Of a stretch of 64,000 nucleotides of DNA, positions 41,037-51,595 are shown in pieces (position 1 is the first letter of the stretch; each line of letters begins with the position of its first letter). The DNA is from Tupaia tana (Eukaryota; Chordata; Mammalia; Scandentia; Tupaiidae): positions 15,181,127 through 15,245,126 of the forward strand of contig JAKSZU010000026.1 in assembly GCA_026018925.1 (NCBI GenBank), in the 5' to 3' direction. A model generated the notes under the pieces. That model made no database searches. It had not been told where the DNA came from and was given only the letters and a program-made list of their open reading frames with translations. Made by a program: the position numbers and the translations under genes.

Positions 41037-41165
41037 TATAATCCCCATTTTACAGATGAAGACACTGAGGCTCAGAAAGGTGAAGTTACTCATCCAGGAC
41101 CATTCTGTAAGTGGTAGAGCCAGGATTTGAACCTGGGGCATCTCATTCTAAAAGTCATGTTCGGA
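41037..41165 (-). mobile_element. MIR SINE fragment
   Basis: Plus-strand ATCCCCATTTTACAGATGAA, CACTGAGGCTCAGAAAGGTG, GTGGTAGAGCCAGGATTTGA, ACCTGGGGCATCTC. Confidence 0.88.
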
Positions 41166-41777
41166 ATGTGAGGGTATCTATTTAGGACCAGTTGTTGCTC
41201 ATACTCAAAAGAGAAATACAGTAAGTTGGCATTTTTGTTGGACCAGAGCTCTTTGTAGGGCTTGGTCAGAAGTGAAAACAGATACAGTGAGATCCTTCCC
41301 AGTGGCCTTGATGCCCTGACTGAACTTTACTCTGCTCTCAGGCTTTGGGCATGTTGTGTGGAGTTGGCTGCTGAGCTGTATCTCTTTGAATCTATTGCTT
41401 CCAAGGTCCTTCAAGATTCCTAGGGCAGTATCGTCCAAGTTGGGGAGTATGTGAGTTGTTTTTCTCATAGTGGCAGAGAATAGTGGGACAACACCATTAA
41501 TGACAGCACATGGGCGTCCAGTAATTGGATGGTCAGTCTCATTCCTAGAATTCTGAGACCGTCTAATTAAGCAGGAGGAACCAGCAAGTTGTGTAGTCAT
41601 CAGTCATTGGTTGCCCAATGCCTTTATCTCCTAGAAGGGGTGAAATAGTGGGTTTTCTCCACCATCACATTGCTAAGCAGAGAAACACCAGGCTGACAGC
41701 CTACTGGAAATGTCCTCCCATGTATCAGGTCCCAAGACCCACTCAGTTCAGGGGCCTTCCTGGAGTCTTGGCTGCCA
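41166..41777. other. Unique sequence
   Basis: No element identified; the minus-strand frame at 41205-41600 is unsupported (no splice or family signature recognised). Confidence 0.4.
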
Positions 41778-41789
41778 TCCACAAGGTTT

Positions 41790-42054
41790 GGTTTATTTTT
41801 GTCTTAGAGGTTTTGGCCTTAGAGCATGTATGCTTGCTGGGGAGAGAAAGAGACAGAGAGAGAGAAAGTGAGAACTCATCCCCCAGGAGTATGGCCACGC
41901 CATAATCCCTTCTACTCCATTCTCCTCCCAAGATCTTGGACACACATGTACACGTGCCTGGTGTGATTTTGAAGTCACCAGGTCTAGGACTCAAACTGTA
42001 GTTGACCATGTGGATATTCAGTGACATAACCACTACACCATCTGCTGGCCTCCG
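41790..42054 (-). mobile_element. tRNA-derived SINE, minus strand
   Basis: Plus strand: TAGAGGTTTTGGCCTTAGAG, GAGACAGAGAGAGAGAAAGTG, CTACTCCATTCTCCTCCCAA, CACCATCTGCTGGCC (head). Target duplication TCCACAAGGTTT at 41778-41789 and 42055-42066. Confidence 0.92.
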
Positions 42055-42317
42055 TCCACAAGGTTTTTGCCTTAAGGATCAGCTCATGTCAGTTTGCAAG
42101 TGGACATTTTGTCTCACTGTCATCTCCACCCATGGGGTGTTAGAGGGTGCATTGGAGCAGAAAGGTGGAGTGGCAGCAGCCCCCATCCATCTGCTCTTGC
42201 TGAGAATTGTGCCAAGCCCAACTCTTTCTTAGACCTTGCAGTGCGGTGGGACATCAGGCACTTGACTGGCACTTCTGGGTGCCCATGGCCCCATTTCTGT
42301 CTTTTTTCCTTATCCAT

Positions 42318-42528
42318 TCCATGAGTGAGAGAGATGGAGACAGCACCCACAAAATGGTTCTGGCACCGTAATCTTCCCTTTCAGCCCCAGCCATCTCAGA
42401 TCATGGGCACACCAGTGCCCAGGGTACTCAGGGAGTTCTCCAGCCTCAAACTAGCAACCTTTTCTTGTGGGTCTGCCTCACGAAGCATTGTGCTTTACTG
42501 CTGCACCTATGTCTCTATCCCAGAGCCC
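42318..42528 (-). mobile_element. Third-type SINE, minus strand
   Basis: GAGTGAGAGAGATGGAGACA, CAGATCATGGGCACACCAG, GGTACTCAGGGAGTTCTCC, GAAGCATTGTGCTTTACTGC (head). Confidence 0.8.
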
Positions 42529-42606
42529 CATTTCTGAATTGCAAGGGACTGTAGCAATCTACTTTGTGGCTGGGATATAGACTGTCAGCCATCTTGGATA
42601 AGAGAC

Positions 42607-43030
42607 ATACTGAGTCCCTAGGGCTGCTTTAACAAGCTGCCACACACCAGGCGATGCAACAGCAGAAACGTTCTCCCTCCCAGTGCTGGAAGCTAGAAGT
42701 CAGAAATGTTATTGTCAGCAGGTTGAGTCCTTCTGAGGACTGTGAGAAAAATCTGCTCCACACATCTTTCTAGCTTCTGGCAGCCTTTGTGATCCTTAAC
42801 TAGTAGGTGGCTTCTCCCAGTGTCTCTACATCCTCTTCCTTCTATGCGTGTCTATCTCTTCTCATGGCGCCCTTTTGATAAGGACACACTCATGCATATT
42901 AGAGCGAGGACTCACCTACTTCTGTGACCTCCTCTTAACTCATTGTGTCTGCAATGACCATATTTCCAAATAAGGTCCCATTATGAGATACTGGGGTTAA
43001 GGCTTAAGCGTGTGAGTGGACTTCATAGCA
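42607..43030 (-). mobile_element. ERVL-MaLR-type LTR
   Basis: Plus strand: CCTAGGGCTGCTTTAACAAG, GGAAGCTAGAAGTCAGAAAT, GATAAGGACACACTCATGC, CCATATTTCCAAATAAGGTC. Similar in type to 5996-6512. Confidence 0.72.
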
Positions 43031-43292
43031 ACTTAATAGCCATGGAATCTTTCATCCCTCCTGTAAGTGGCCAAGAAATAAAAAAAGTAGTTAAGGAAAA
43101 AAAAAATGGTGGCAGGAGCGAGAGAGAGAATGTGATTATGAATGCATGCACCGAACCTAAGTGTAAACGACATAAGGTTTGTCACCCGAACTCTGTTGTA
43201 GTTAGCTCTTCTCTCCTTCTTCCTCACCCTTTTCCTCTTCCCCCTCCTCCTTCCTCTTCAAATAAGTGTAACATAAAGTAGTTGAGCATTTT

Positions 43293-43551
43293 CTTTTTTT
43301 GGAGAGGTTTTTGCTATAGGGCGCATGCACTCACCAGACAGACAGAGAGAGACAGAGAGATAGAAAGCGAGAAATCACCCCCCAGAGGGGATGGCCACGC
43401 CGCAATCCCTTCTCCTCCATTCTCCTCTCGGGATCTTGGGTACGCACGCACACGTGCCCGACATGAGTCTAAGCCGCCGGGTCCAGGACTCGAACTGCAA
43501 TCGACTACATGGGAGTCCAGTGACATAGCCATTATGCTAACTGCTGGTCCC
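43293..43551 (-). mobile_element. Young tRNA-derived SINE with perfect target duplication
   Basis: Plus strand: TTTTTTTGGAGAGGTTTTTG, CTATAGGGCGCATGCACTC, GACAGACAGAGAGAGACAGA, GGATGGCCACGCCGCAATCC, and head GCTAACTGCTGGTCCC. Duplication TAGTTGAGCATTTT (14 bp) at 43279-43292 and 43552-43565 is perfect. Confidence 0.96.
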
Positions 43552-43746
43552 TAGTTGAGCATTTTAAGACTGATGCCTTTCTATAAAAGAAGACCCTCTC
43601 TATAGATCCTGGAGTTGAGTGACCAGAGGCAATTGGGCAAAAAGATGTTGGAAATTTTATAAAAGAAATGGTGTTCAATTTAGTTTGCCTTTTTCAATGG
43701 GAGAATTCAGAAACTTTCTTTTTTTACAGTTCCCTGGTATTCTTTC

Positions 43747-43852
43747 AGCGCACATCAGATTCACCTAGGGATCTAGTTTAAAAAAAAAAAAAAAAAAAAG
43801 AAAGAAAGAAAGAAAAAGCTTTCTGGGCTGCTTCTAGAGATTCAGATCAGGA
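43747..43852 (+). mobile_element. MER20-like hAT element, left part
   Basis: GCGCACATCAGATTCACCTA, GGGATCTAGTTT, an A/AAAG tract (43780-43817), CTGGGCTGCTTCTAGAGATT. Right part resumes at 44019. Confidence 0.65.
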
Positions 43853-44018
43853 CTAGCTATGTAATTTGCAGAGCCCTGTGCAAAATGAAAATGTAGGGCT
43901 CATTTTCTCAAAAACTGATAGAATTTCCAGAAGGCGACAGCACAGCAGAGCAGGAGTCCAGCTGAGAGCGAGCGGCTCTGTGCAGCTGCCCAGGTTGCAC
44001 TCTCGTGATTTTTTACTT
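43853..44018 (+). mobile_element. Nested hAT-like element
   Basis: CTATGTAATTTGCAGAGCCC, TGTGCAAAATGAAAATGTAG, GGCGACAGCACAGCAGAGC. Recognisable as a common old mammalian hAT sequence, here inside a MER20-like element. Confidence 0.55.
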
Positions 44019-44080
44019 CAGGAGGTCTGAGTGGGGCCCTGTCATCTGCATGTTACCAGGTCCTAGGCTGACCAAGATGT
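44019..44080 (+). mobile_element. MER20-like element, right part
   Basis: GAGGTCTGAGTGGGGCCCTG, TCTGCATGTTACCAGGTCC. Confidence 0.6.
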
Positions 44081-44089
44081 GGCTAGCCT

Positions 44090-44285
44090 ATATGCTCTCT
44101 TATGGAGTTCAGGCAGTAGGGAGCCATGGATAGGATTTGAGCAAAAGAAAGAGGAAAGCTATATTCCAATTTATACTTCAGAAAGATCACGCTGTCTGTT
44201 GTATGGAGCCTGGATAGGGGTGTAAGAGGTGGCAAGAGACCAGTTAAGAGGTGGTTCTGGTACTCCTGGTTGGAGACTATAAAGG
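44090..44285 (+). mobile_element. Ancient interspersed repeat, class unresolved
   Basis: GTAGGGAGCCATGGATAGGA, TTTGAGCAAAAGAAAGAGG, AGAAAGATCACGCTGTCTG: the late segment of the repeat seen at 10700 and 12840. Confidence 0.5.
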
Positions 44286-44394
44286 TATATGGCTTCCTCA
44301 TATGGCTAAGGAATTGGCGCCTGTCTGACATCCGAAATCTCAACTTCACCTAGTTGGATGATGGGCTAGATTGTACAGTAGCAGAAGTTAGGCA

Positions 44395-44576
44395 GGCACA
44401 TCCCATTTCACATCTTGCCCATGCAAGTACTTGCTGTGTGCCCTTGGGCAAAACACTTAGGCTCTCTGAGCCTGGGTTTCTTCAGCCATAAAATAGAAAC
44501 TATTACCTCCCGCACACCAATGATAACAGCTCATAAGGCCTTGTGAGGATTAAATAAGAAAATGCACATAAAGAAT
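44395..44576 (+). mobile_element. MIR SINE, nearly complete
   Basis: CTTGCTGTGTGCCCTTGGGC, CTTAGGCTCTCTGAGCCTGG, ATTACCTCCCGCACACC, CTTGTGAGGATTAAATAAG. Ends where a SINE begins. Confidence 0.85.
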
Positions 44577-44790
44577 GGGGACCAGGAGGTGGCATAGCAG
44601 CAATGCAGGGAGACTCACAGGGGAAAGGTGCTGAGTTTGCATCCCAGGACCTTCCTGAGTAAACTGGGTGTGTGTGCACCTGTGATCCTGTCTGGCTGAG
44701 ACTGGGGGTGGATCCCTGTGTGATGACCCAACGGAGGGTGTCTCTTTCTCTTCTCTTTCTCTTTTTCTTTTCCTTTCTCGCATTTTGAAG
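44577..44790 (+). mobile_element. Third-type SINE
   Basis: GGGGACCAGGAGGTGGCATA, GAGTTTGCATCCCAGGACC (B-box region), CTGAGTAAACTGGGTGTGTG, GTGTGATGACCCAACGG, then a CT-rich tail. Confidence 0.82.
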
Positions 44791-45255
44791 GAATGAACTA
44801 AATTACAAACAAATCTAAAACAGAGGTGCCCAATAGAGTAAGGGCCCTTCGCAACCACATAATTATTTCATTTATCATTTGTTAATTCTCCAATGACCCA
44901 GAACCGACTGTGTGTCAAGTTCTGGGGCCCAGTGAGTGAGAGGTTTTCCCTATGTTCAAGGATATTAGGCTAGCGGGGGAGACACACACTCGTATAAAGG
45001 GAATAAAACTATCACCCACGCTTGATGTCCCTCCCAGGCCTGGGCAATGGCCAGGGGAATGTTTGGGGGAAGAGGAAAACAATGAGTGAAGACAGGCAGT
45101 GGGACAGCCGTGGGATCCCCAGCCTGGCTGCCATGCCAGTGAACGCAGAGCAGAGTAATCTGATAGGCCCTGGAAATCTCTCATTGGCATAAAGAGACCA
45201 AGCAGTGTGTGTGTGTATGTGTGTGTTACGGTAAAGGATAGTTACCTAAATAACT
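44791..45255. other. Possible 3' UTR side of the exon at 45256
   Basis: If the minus-strand exon at 45256-45371 is terminal, this DNA would carry its 3' UTR. No AATAAA is visible on the minus strand close by. 44880-45010 resembles an old interspersed repeat; a small (TG)n lies at 45201-45226. Confidence 0.3.
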
Positions 45256-45371
45256 CTAGTCACGAGGTTCCTGGTACAGGATGTGTGAGGGCCACAGGGT
45301 CACGGGACCCACGTAGGAGGTGCCACCATAGTTGAGAAAGGCATCCTCGGCCCGCCTGGCCCTGCGCCTTC
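45256..45371 (-). CDS. Candidate C-terminal coding exon, identity unknown
   Basis: The best exon-like signal in the window. On the minus strand a strong acceptor (TTTTCACCTCTGCCCTTTCCCAG region) ends just before 45371. After two bases completing a codon, 37 codons run open from RRRARRAEDAFLNYGG through TSYVGPVTLWPS to ILYQEPRD and a TAG at 45256-45258. Codons are strongly C/G-ending with aromatic and acidic residues, unlike repeat translation, and no repeat overlaps it. Intron phase is 1. A possible upstream partner is a donor (TTGCCAG/GTGAGT) near 46597, also phase 1. I do not recognise the protein. Confidence 0.45.
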
Positions 45372-45537
45372 CTGGGAAAGGGCAGAGGTGAAAATAGCCC
45401 CAGGCTGTCAGAAGCTGCATCAGGAGGGCACCTGACTGGATCTGTTAAAATGAAAGCCACACCTCATTCCTGGGGCTGACCTTTCCATGTGTGGAGAAAC
45501 TCCAGAGAGAGAGGGCAGCAGCCTGGTCAGGAGCCTG

Positions 45538-45595
45538 CCCACCCACCCACCCCATCTGCCCATCTGCCTGCCTGTCTGCCTGTTATCCTCTTATG
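45538..45595. repeat. (CCCA)n/(CTGC)n low-complexity tract
   Basis: CCCACCCACCCACCCC then CTGCCTGCCTGTCTGCCTG. Simple sequence. Confidence 0.85.
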
Positions 45596-45599
45596 CATC

Positions 45600-45790
45600 C
45601 ACTATTTGATTCATTTGTTTATCACATAAATACGTACTGAGCACCTACTATGTGTGAGATGCTGTAGACACATGGAACGTGGCGGCGAACAAAGTAGACC
45701 CAGTCCGCACCTCCTGGACTGACATTCTAGAAGGGGACACAGCTGTAAACAGCAGACAAATGTACAATCACAAGTTAGGCTAGGACTTGG
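45600..45790 (+). mobile_element. Ancient interspersed repeat, class unresolved
   Basis: TACTGAGCACCTACTATGTG, TGGCGGCGAACAAAGTAGAC, GACATTCTAGAAGGGGACAC. Confidence 0.55.
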
Positions 45791-46007
45791 GGGACAGACA
45801 GGCTCTGCCTATTCACCTGTGTGCCCAACTATCCATCGGTCAGCCCCTCTACCTCTCCTGAGCCTTCTCAGTCTGCCTAGCTAACAGCCCAGGCCAGCCC
45901 CCAGGGCTCTGTTCTATAAGAACCTCCTTCCATGAAGTTTCTTCCGTGTTGTCCAGTTTGCACAATCGTGAGAATCACTGGTACACCTTTTGAGTAAACA
46001 GATTTCT

Positions 46008-46165
46008 AGAACTCTCTTGGACATAGGGAGAAGAGAAAGCATCCCCCATGGGGAATGGGCATGCTGCAATGTCTTTTCCTCTGTCCCTCTCTCCTTTCAG
46101 GATTTTGGGCACACTCATATGCGCCCATGCCACTGCGTCCAGGACTCAAACCCATTTGGGACCAG
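46008..46165 (-). mobile_element. tRNA-derived SINE fragment, minus strand
   Basis: Plus-strand GCATCCCCCATGGGGAATGG, CATGCTGCAATGTCTTTTCC, TTTTGGGCACACTCATATGC, GTCCAGGACTCAAACCC. Head and tail are incomplete. Confidence 0.7.
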
Positions 46166-47039
46166 GAACCTGATAGACAGCTCAGCTCCACTTTCTCCCC
46201 CTACCCTTACCTCAGCTCAGAAGCCTTGCATGCAGCCCAGGATTGTGGAGACAGCTGAGCCTTATGACAGGGCACTGGAATGCACCTGGGCCAATTCTCA
46301 CGGCCTGGAGCCATGGGGGGAGGGCTCGCTGAGGCCAGGGGTCAGACTGCTCAGAGCCAGTCTGCCAGAATTCTGAGGAGGGCAGGCCTCTAAGGATGGT
46401 AAGGACGGAGGTGCCCTCAGGATTGCCTGCTCCTGAAGAGGAGGATAAAGGGCCTCGATGAGAACTCCGCAGCCTCAGGCAGGTACGAGACCTGGGCAGG
46501 GAGTAGGCTGGTCATTCTGCAGGTTTGAGAGGGGCCTTGTATCACAATTCTCAGGGGCCTGGAGACTAAGGCTGGCCATTTACCACTCACCTGGCAACTC
46601 AGGGCAGGGTCTGGATTTAGTTAAGGAGAATGTCCATGCTGGGTGCTGGAAGGCTCTGGGCCAACTCCTCAGATTGGAATGAGCTAGAGGAACTGGAAAG
46701 GTGTTCCTAGCAGCAGCAACAGCAGCAGCCATGCCTGGGCTCTCAGAGTTTGAGATCCAAACCACGCCCATTTCCTAAGACTCCTGGAAGATGTAAAAAT
46801 GAGAGACTTTCAAAAACTCCTGCTCTGTTTTTAATCCTTGCCGTCCATTCATAAGACTGCATTGCATGTGTACCCATGATAGTGCGCTTGAGGATGCTGG
46901 TCGTGAGAAAATGACAGGACTCATTTTAAACATTAACTCACAGTGAGCTGCAGGAGGCACAGTCTGGGATCAGGACAGAGGTTAAAAGTTGTATCTGATC
47001 TGAACCGTACTGCTTTATCTTAGTGATGGAAGATTATAT
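46166..47039. other. Unique sequence with possible minus-strand donors
   Basis: No repeats recognised. Minus-strand donors GAGCTGAG/GTAAGG near 46214 and TTGCCAG/GTGAGT near 46597 end open stretches. The latter is phase-compatible with the exon at 45256-45371. Neither exon is well supported alone. Confidence 0.3.
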
Positions 47040-47400
47040 CTGGGGTCTGGGTTTGAGACCCTTATCCCCTGCAGAGGGAAGACCTGGGAGACACATGGGA
47101 CTTCTACTGAGGGGACCTGGGAGATGTGGTTGGATGAAGCAGGGCATGGTGGAAACATGGAGGAAGTGTCTCACCTAACCTTGGAAAGTCAGAGGGGCTC
47201 CATGGAAGAGGTGAAGTATTGAATAAGCATGAGCCAGGTGAGCAAGGGCAAGAAGGGGATCCTAGAAGGAATGAAGAGCAGGAAATGGAGACTGGAAATA
47301 GCAGAATGGAACTTTTGGTATGAGGGCTGAGGGTAGACAGGTAAGGTAGGCAGATTCCAGGAATAAAGGATTCTTAGGTACATTTAGGAACTAGAACTTC
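47040..47400 (+). mobile_element. Ancient interspersed repeat, class unresolved
   Basis: GTGGTTGGATGAAGCAGGGC, TGAGCCAGGTGAGCAAGGG and similar purine-rich phrases of the old repeat type; strongly decayed. Confidence 0.35.
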
Positions 47401-47673
47401 AATCAACAGTCAGTTCAGCCAGACTGTCATTACTCATAGATACTGTGAAAGTGTTTTTCTAGGAATTGTATATATGTATACTTTTTGTAAACAAATTAAA
47501 AAATGAAGAAAAGCAAAATGCATAGGGGGTGGGGAATGGGTGGGCATGCAGCTTTTTCCTTCCCACCCAAAATGATAACATTAAAAGTAGTAATAGCCAT
47601 TGACTGAAAGCCAGATGGGTTGCCAGGGCCCATCTTAAGTGTTGTATTAAGGTTGTCTCTTTCCATTATGGAT

Positions 47674-47890
47674 TAGTTATCTTTGGCTGGATAAACAAAT
47701 TGCCACATACATAGTCGCTGAAAACACACAGCTATAATTCCCCAGGTTTTGTAAGTGAGGACTCCAGGCACAGCTTAGCTGTTTCCTCTGCTCCAGGATC
47801 TCACAAGGGTGCAATCAGGGTGTCAGCAGGGCAGGGGTCTCGTCTGCAGGCTCGACTGGGGAAGGATCAGTTTCCAAGGTTATGTGTTTG
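47674..47890 (-). mobile_element. Old LTR fragment
   Basis: Plus strand TTAGTTATCTTTGGCTGGAT, AACAAATTGCCACATACATA, TCACAAGGGTGCAATCAGGG. Related to 15498 and 49568. Confidence 0.55.
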
Positions 47891-48020
47891 TTGATAGAAT
47901 GAATTATTTTTGTCAGTTGGTAGACTGAGGGTCTTGGTTCCTTGCCATATGGGCTTTTTTCTCTTCTCTCTAGTGCACACGAATGTGCTATCACAGATGG
48001 CATATACTTAAAAAATAAAA

Positions 48021-48108
48021 CAGGTTTGTCCCATAACTTAGTGGTTAAGGGAGCTGGTTCCCACATGGCTGACTACAATTAGAATCCCAGCCCCATTGAC
48101 TCAAACAG

Positions 48109-48149
<41 letters not shown>

Positions 48150-48312
48150 ATGCACATGTGTCCAAAATCCCAGCAGGATGGGGAAGTGGAAGAGAATGGA
48201 TTGCAAGGTGATCACGCCCCATGCAAGAGATACTTTCTTTCTCTCCGTTTCTCTCTCTCTCTCTCTTTCTCTCTCGTAAGTGCACACACCATGTGTCAAT
48301 TAAAAAAAAAAA
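48021..48312 (+). mobile_element. tRNA-derived SINE with internal (TG)n
   Basis: CATAACTTAGTGGTTAAGGG (A box), GACTACAATTAGAATCCCAG (decayed B box), (TG)n at 48112-48147, CCAAAATCCCAGCAGGATGG, CT-rich stretch, ATGTGTCAATTAAAAAAAAA. The TG tract sits where the ACGTGTGCGTG body segment lies in other copies. Confidence 0.88.
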
Positions 48313-48334
48313 CCTATTGTGGCACTCGGCAGCA

Positions 48335-48480
48335 ATGTGATATGGGCAGTATTGTCTTCCTTATGGGCTCATCTGTAAATGAAACAATCATGACACTATC
48401 TCATTGGATTGCTGTGGCCACAGGATGGGGTCATAGACATTAAGTGACAAGCACAGCACCTTGCCCTTAGTTGGATAAAA
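48335..48480 (+). mobile_element. MIR SINE fragment
   Basis: TATGGGCTCATCTGTAAATG, GTGACAAGCACAGCACCTTG: core and tail halves with large decay. Confidence 0.5.
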
Positions 48481-48709
48481 GACAAATGTGCGTACGTCAT
48501 CACTTCCTCAGTCTAGTTCTTTCTCTGAGTGTCCATAGCAGTTGCTGTCATCACCCTGTGCATATCCATCAGAATTTCTCCACCCTATTTGTACATATTG
48601 GCTCTTGGGGAGCTTTCACCCTCAGCAGGCAAAACTTGTATCTCCTTGTTAGGCTTTGCCTAGGAGAGACCTCACGTGCTTGGGAACTTAACAGTCCTTT
48701 GGAAGTGAC

Positions 48710-48970
48710 CCCTAACCAGTGACTGAGGGGTACAGCTCACTTGCTGTTCATGAGGATGACTCTGGGTGTTACCTACACTGTCTGCAATGCTCTCCCATGG
48801 GACAGAGACCCTGGGGACTTTACTGATAATAGACCTTGCTTGCCCTCCTCCCCTTCCTTGTCCTACTTTCCCACTCCTCTAACATTTTTCCTGGGGACAT
48901 TTCCCAATAAATTACAGCCTTACAAGTCCTCGTCTCTGAGTCTTCTTCTGAGGAACCCAACCAGAGGCAA
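48710..48970 (+). mobile_element. ERVL-type LTR, 3' half
   Basis: CTAACCAGTGACTGAGG, TTTTTCCTGGGGACATTTCC, CAATAAATTACAGCC, GTCTCTGAGTCTTCTTCTGA, AACCCAACCAGAGGC. Relative of 22545-22835. Confidence 0.65.
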
Positions 48971-49267
48971 TATCTCCCAGCCTTCCAAATTCCCCTCTTC
49001 TCAATCCAGTTCCATTTCTCCCTCACTTTCCCCAATTCTTCTGCCTGCTCTGCCTTCCCCTCCAGCCCAGCTCACTCACTCAGACACCTCCACCACCGGC
49101 TTGGAAGCAGATGGCATCATCTGGCCGAGAGAACTCCCTTTGTGGTGATTTATGATCCTTGATTGGGTAGCATTATTTTTAGCTGCTTCTCCCCACCTTC
49201 TGCTGTCCTCAGCTATGGGGGAAGTTCTACCCTGTTTCTTGGGCATCAGAGAATAGCTGTGTCAGTG

Positions 49268-49430
49268 ATTTTCAACTGGGGACAAGTTTGTTCCCCAAGG
49301 AATAATGTCTGGAGACATTTTTGGTTGTCACAGTCGTTGTAGAGGCTGCTACTAGCATTTAATGAATAGAAATAAGATATGCTGCTAAACATCTGTTCAT
49401 TGTTCAGGAGGCATCAACATCCAGTAAGTG
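49268..49430 (-). mobile_element. MER5A-like hAT element
   Basis: Plus strand: GATTTTCAACTGGGGACAAG, GTCTGGAGACATTTTTGGTT, GTCACAGTCGTTGTAGAGGC, GCTGCTAAACATCTGTTCAT. Confidence 0.8.
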
Positions 49431-49567
49431 CTAAGGAAGACAGATGATGAGACAGCATGTACCAAGGCTCTGGCCTCATGAGAGAAGAAGGTCCTATCTC
49501 TGTGGATGCTTCAAGTCTGACAGATATTGGGTCAATGATGGCCTTTTGAAATGGTTTCTCTTCATGA

Positions 49568-49983
49568 TATATCAGTCAGCTTTTGCTGTGTAACAATCCA
49601 CCCCTAAATGTAAATGTTCGTTACTTGAAGCTATTTAAGTTCATAGTTCTACGAGGTGGCAATTGGCACTGGGTCAGATGAGTGGTACTTCTGGTTTCAG
49701 GCAGGCTCACTCATGTACCTGTGGTCAGCCACCAGGGTAGCTGGATGCTAGCTGATTTAGAACATTTTTAGCTGATATAGATGATCTCTACTCTGTTAGA
49801 TCTGTCATCCCCCAACAAAATAGTCTGAGCTTAAACATGTGGTATTTCCAAGGTTTCAAAAGCATGGAAGCAGCTACAAAAACTCTGGAAGCCTACACTG
49901 TAAACTTCTGCTATATTCTATTGGTTAAAGCAAGCAACACAACCAATCCAGATTCAAAGAGAGAGAAATAGGTTCCATTCCTA
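49568..49983 (-). mobile_element. Old LTR
   Basis: Plus strand: TATCAGTCAGCTTTTGCTGT, GTTCATAGTTCTACGAGG, CAGGCTCACTCATGTACC, CTATTGGTTAAAGCAAGC, CAATCCAGATTCAAAGAG. The longest copy of this LTR type here. Confidence 0.65.
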
Positions 49984-50113
49984 GTGCAAGGAGTCACAAA
50001 TATTGTTACCATTTTTACAATCTACTATAGCATTTTCCTTTCCAGACTGAGATCAGGTATTATTTGGAATCCTCATAGTGGCAACAGCATACAATCTGGC
50101 CCTAAGAAACTGT

Positions 50114-50349
50114 TGGGACTGGCAGATGGCCTTGACTGTGGTTTAAGTCCCAGACCCAACGGCTTAAAACTCAGGCTGGGTACGTTCGTATGCATGCCCA
50201 AAATCCTATGAGGAGAATAGAGAAGAGATTGCGGTGTGGCCATACTCTGGGGGTGATTTCTCACTTTTTGTCTCTCTTTCTGTCTGTTTAGCGAGCACAT
50301 GTGCCCTATAGCAAAAATCTCTCTCTAAAAAAATAAATAAATAGAAAGA
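50114..50349 (+). mobile_element. tRNA-derived SINE, head partly deleted
   Basis: GGGACTGGCAGATGGCCTTG joins directly to TGGTTTAAGTCCCAGACCC (B box), then CAAAATCCTATGAGGAGAAT, CCCTATAGCAAAAATCTC. The A-box part is missing. Duplication AAGAAACTGT at 50104-50113 and 50350-50359. Confidence 0.9.
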
Positions 50350-50354
50350 AAGAA

Positions 50355-50510
50355 ACTGTCAATTACTTAGCTATGTGATCTTAGGCAGTTATTTCTCTGG
50401 GCCTCAGTTTTCTCATATATATTAGTCAAATTATGCCTATCCTGCCTCCCTCACAGATTGTCAAAAAGCTCAAATAAAATAGTGGAGGTAAGAGGGGCTG
50501 TTACTGTACT
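50355..50510 (+). mobile_element. MIR SINE fragment
   Basis: TAGCTATGTGATCTTAGGCA, TTATTTCTCTGGGCCTCAGT and CAAAAAGCTCAAATAAAAT. Confidence 0.75.
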
Positions 50511-50529
50511 ATTAGTCCTTGAAACACAA

Positions 50530-51390
50530 GAGGACCTGGCTGCTTCCACTAGGCATGTGTCTTTCTCTACCTGAGCCTAGTCCTCTGTAATTCATCAGTA
50601 ACCAAGCCCTGACAAGCCCCTGGTGGATCCTCCATCAATCCTCCTGTCTGTTTGCTCAGGAAAAATCCAGGCGATTTTGCCAAAAACTCTCAGGATCCTT
50701 TCACTCAACTTCAAATACCGAGCATTGCCCAGAACCTCTTGTAATTTTTTTATTTGGTCTAAAAGCAAATTTTGAGATTCCTTGCCTGCACTACTCCCAA
50801 TTAACCACTCTCCTCTGCAAAGGCTCACTCTCATTCAATAAAAACAGCCTGTGTGCTCTAGGATGCCTTATATTTCATACGTTCTAAGAGAACAGGAAAG
50901 AAGTGTGTCCTTATGTAGGGCCAGGTCTGTAGAGGAGTCTCAGGCAGGCTTGGTGTCTGATGCCCCTGCTTCAAAGCTCCCCAGAGATCACCTGGTAAGC
51001 ATCCCACTGGCCAGAGGAAACTAAACCCAGAGGAGTTAAAGAAGAACATGATTATCCTAGCCCTTGAGTCTTTGGATCATGTTGGGCAGAGGAAGGAAAT
51101 TGAACACCATCATTTAGTTGCTGTGATTGGTTGATTCTAGTTATTGGTTGCTCACTTTATGACAATGTCCCCTGCACAAGGGTGGGGACCATTCCACGTA
51201 CCTCCTATGCCTCGAATCACACCTTTCCATAGAAGATATCAGAAGTTTGTGTTAACCTTGGTTGAGCATGTGGTAAAAAGGCAAAAGAATAGCTCTCTTG
51301 TCAATATTAATTATTAACTCTGTCTGAGTTTGAATCCCAGTGACACCACTCATTTTGGGGTGACTTTGGAGCATTATAGAATCTTTTCTC
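50530..51390. other. Unresolved stretch with a minus-strand open frame (50595-50834)
   Basis: A 79-codon minus-strand frame includes LLLDQIKKLQEVLGNARYLK and IAWIFPEQTDRRIDGG. It looks more protein-like than other frames but has no recognised family, splice or promoter support. A plus-strand AATAAAAACAGCC and CCAAT-like ATTGGTTG motifs nearby could mean a decayed LTR element. The region is otherwise without known repeats. Confidence 0.25.
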
Positions 51391-51394
51391 TTAG

Positions 51395-51595
51395 TGCCAT
51401 GGTCTAAACGGTGGTGACACCCCCAGATTCACCTGTTGGAACCTAACACTCAACACAGTAGTATTAAGAGGTAGAGCCTTCATTCAGAATGTGATTAAGT
51501 CAAAAGGTCTCTGTACTCCTGAATGGAATTAAAGGTTGAATAATGCTTCCTTGCCCTTCCTGCTCTGTGAGGATGGCAGAGGATATATCTGTTTA
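51395..51595 (+). mobile_element. ERVL-MaLR (MLT1-like) LTR fragment
   Basis: GCCATGGTCTAAACGGTGG, CACCTGTTGGAACCTAACAC, AGTAGTATTAAGAGGTAGAG, and a GTGATTAAGTCA block follow the MLT1 start. Confidence 0.75.
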
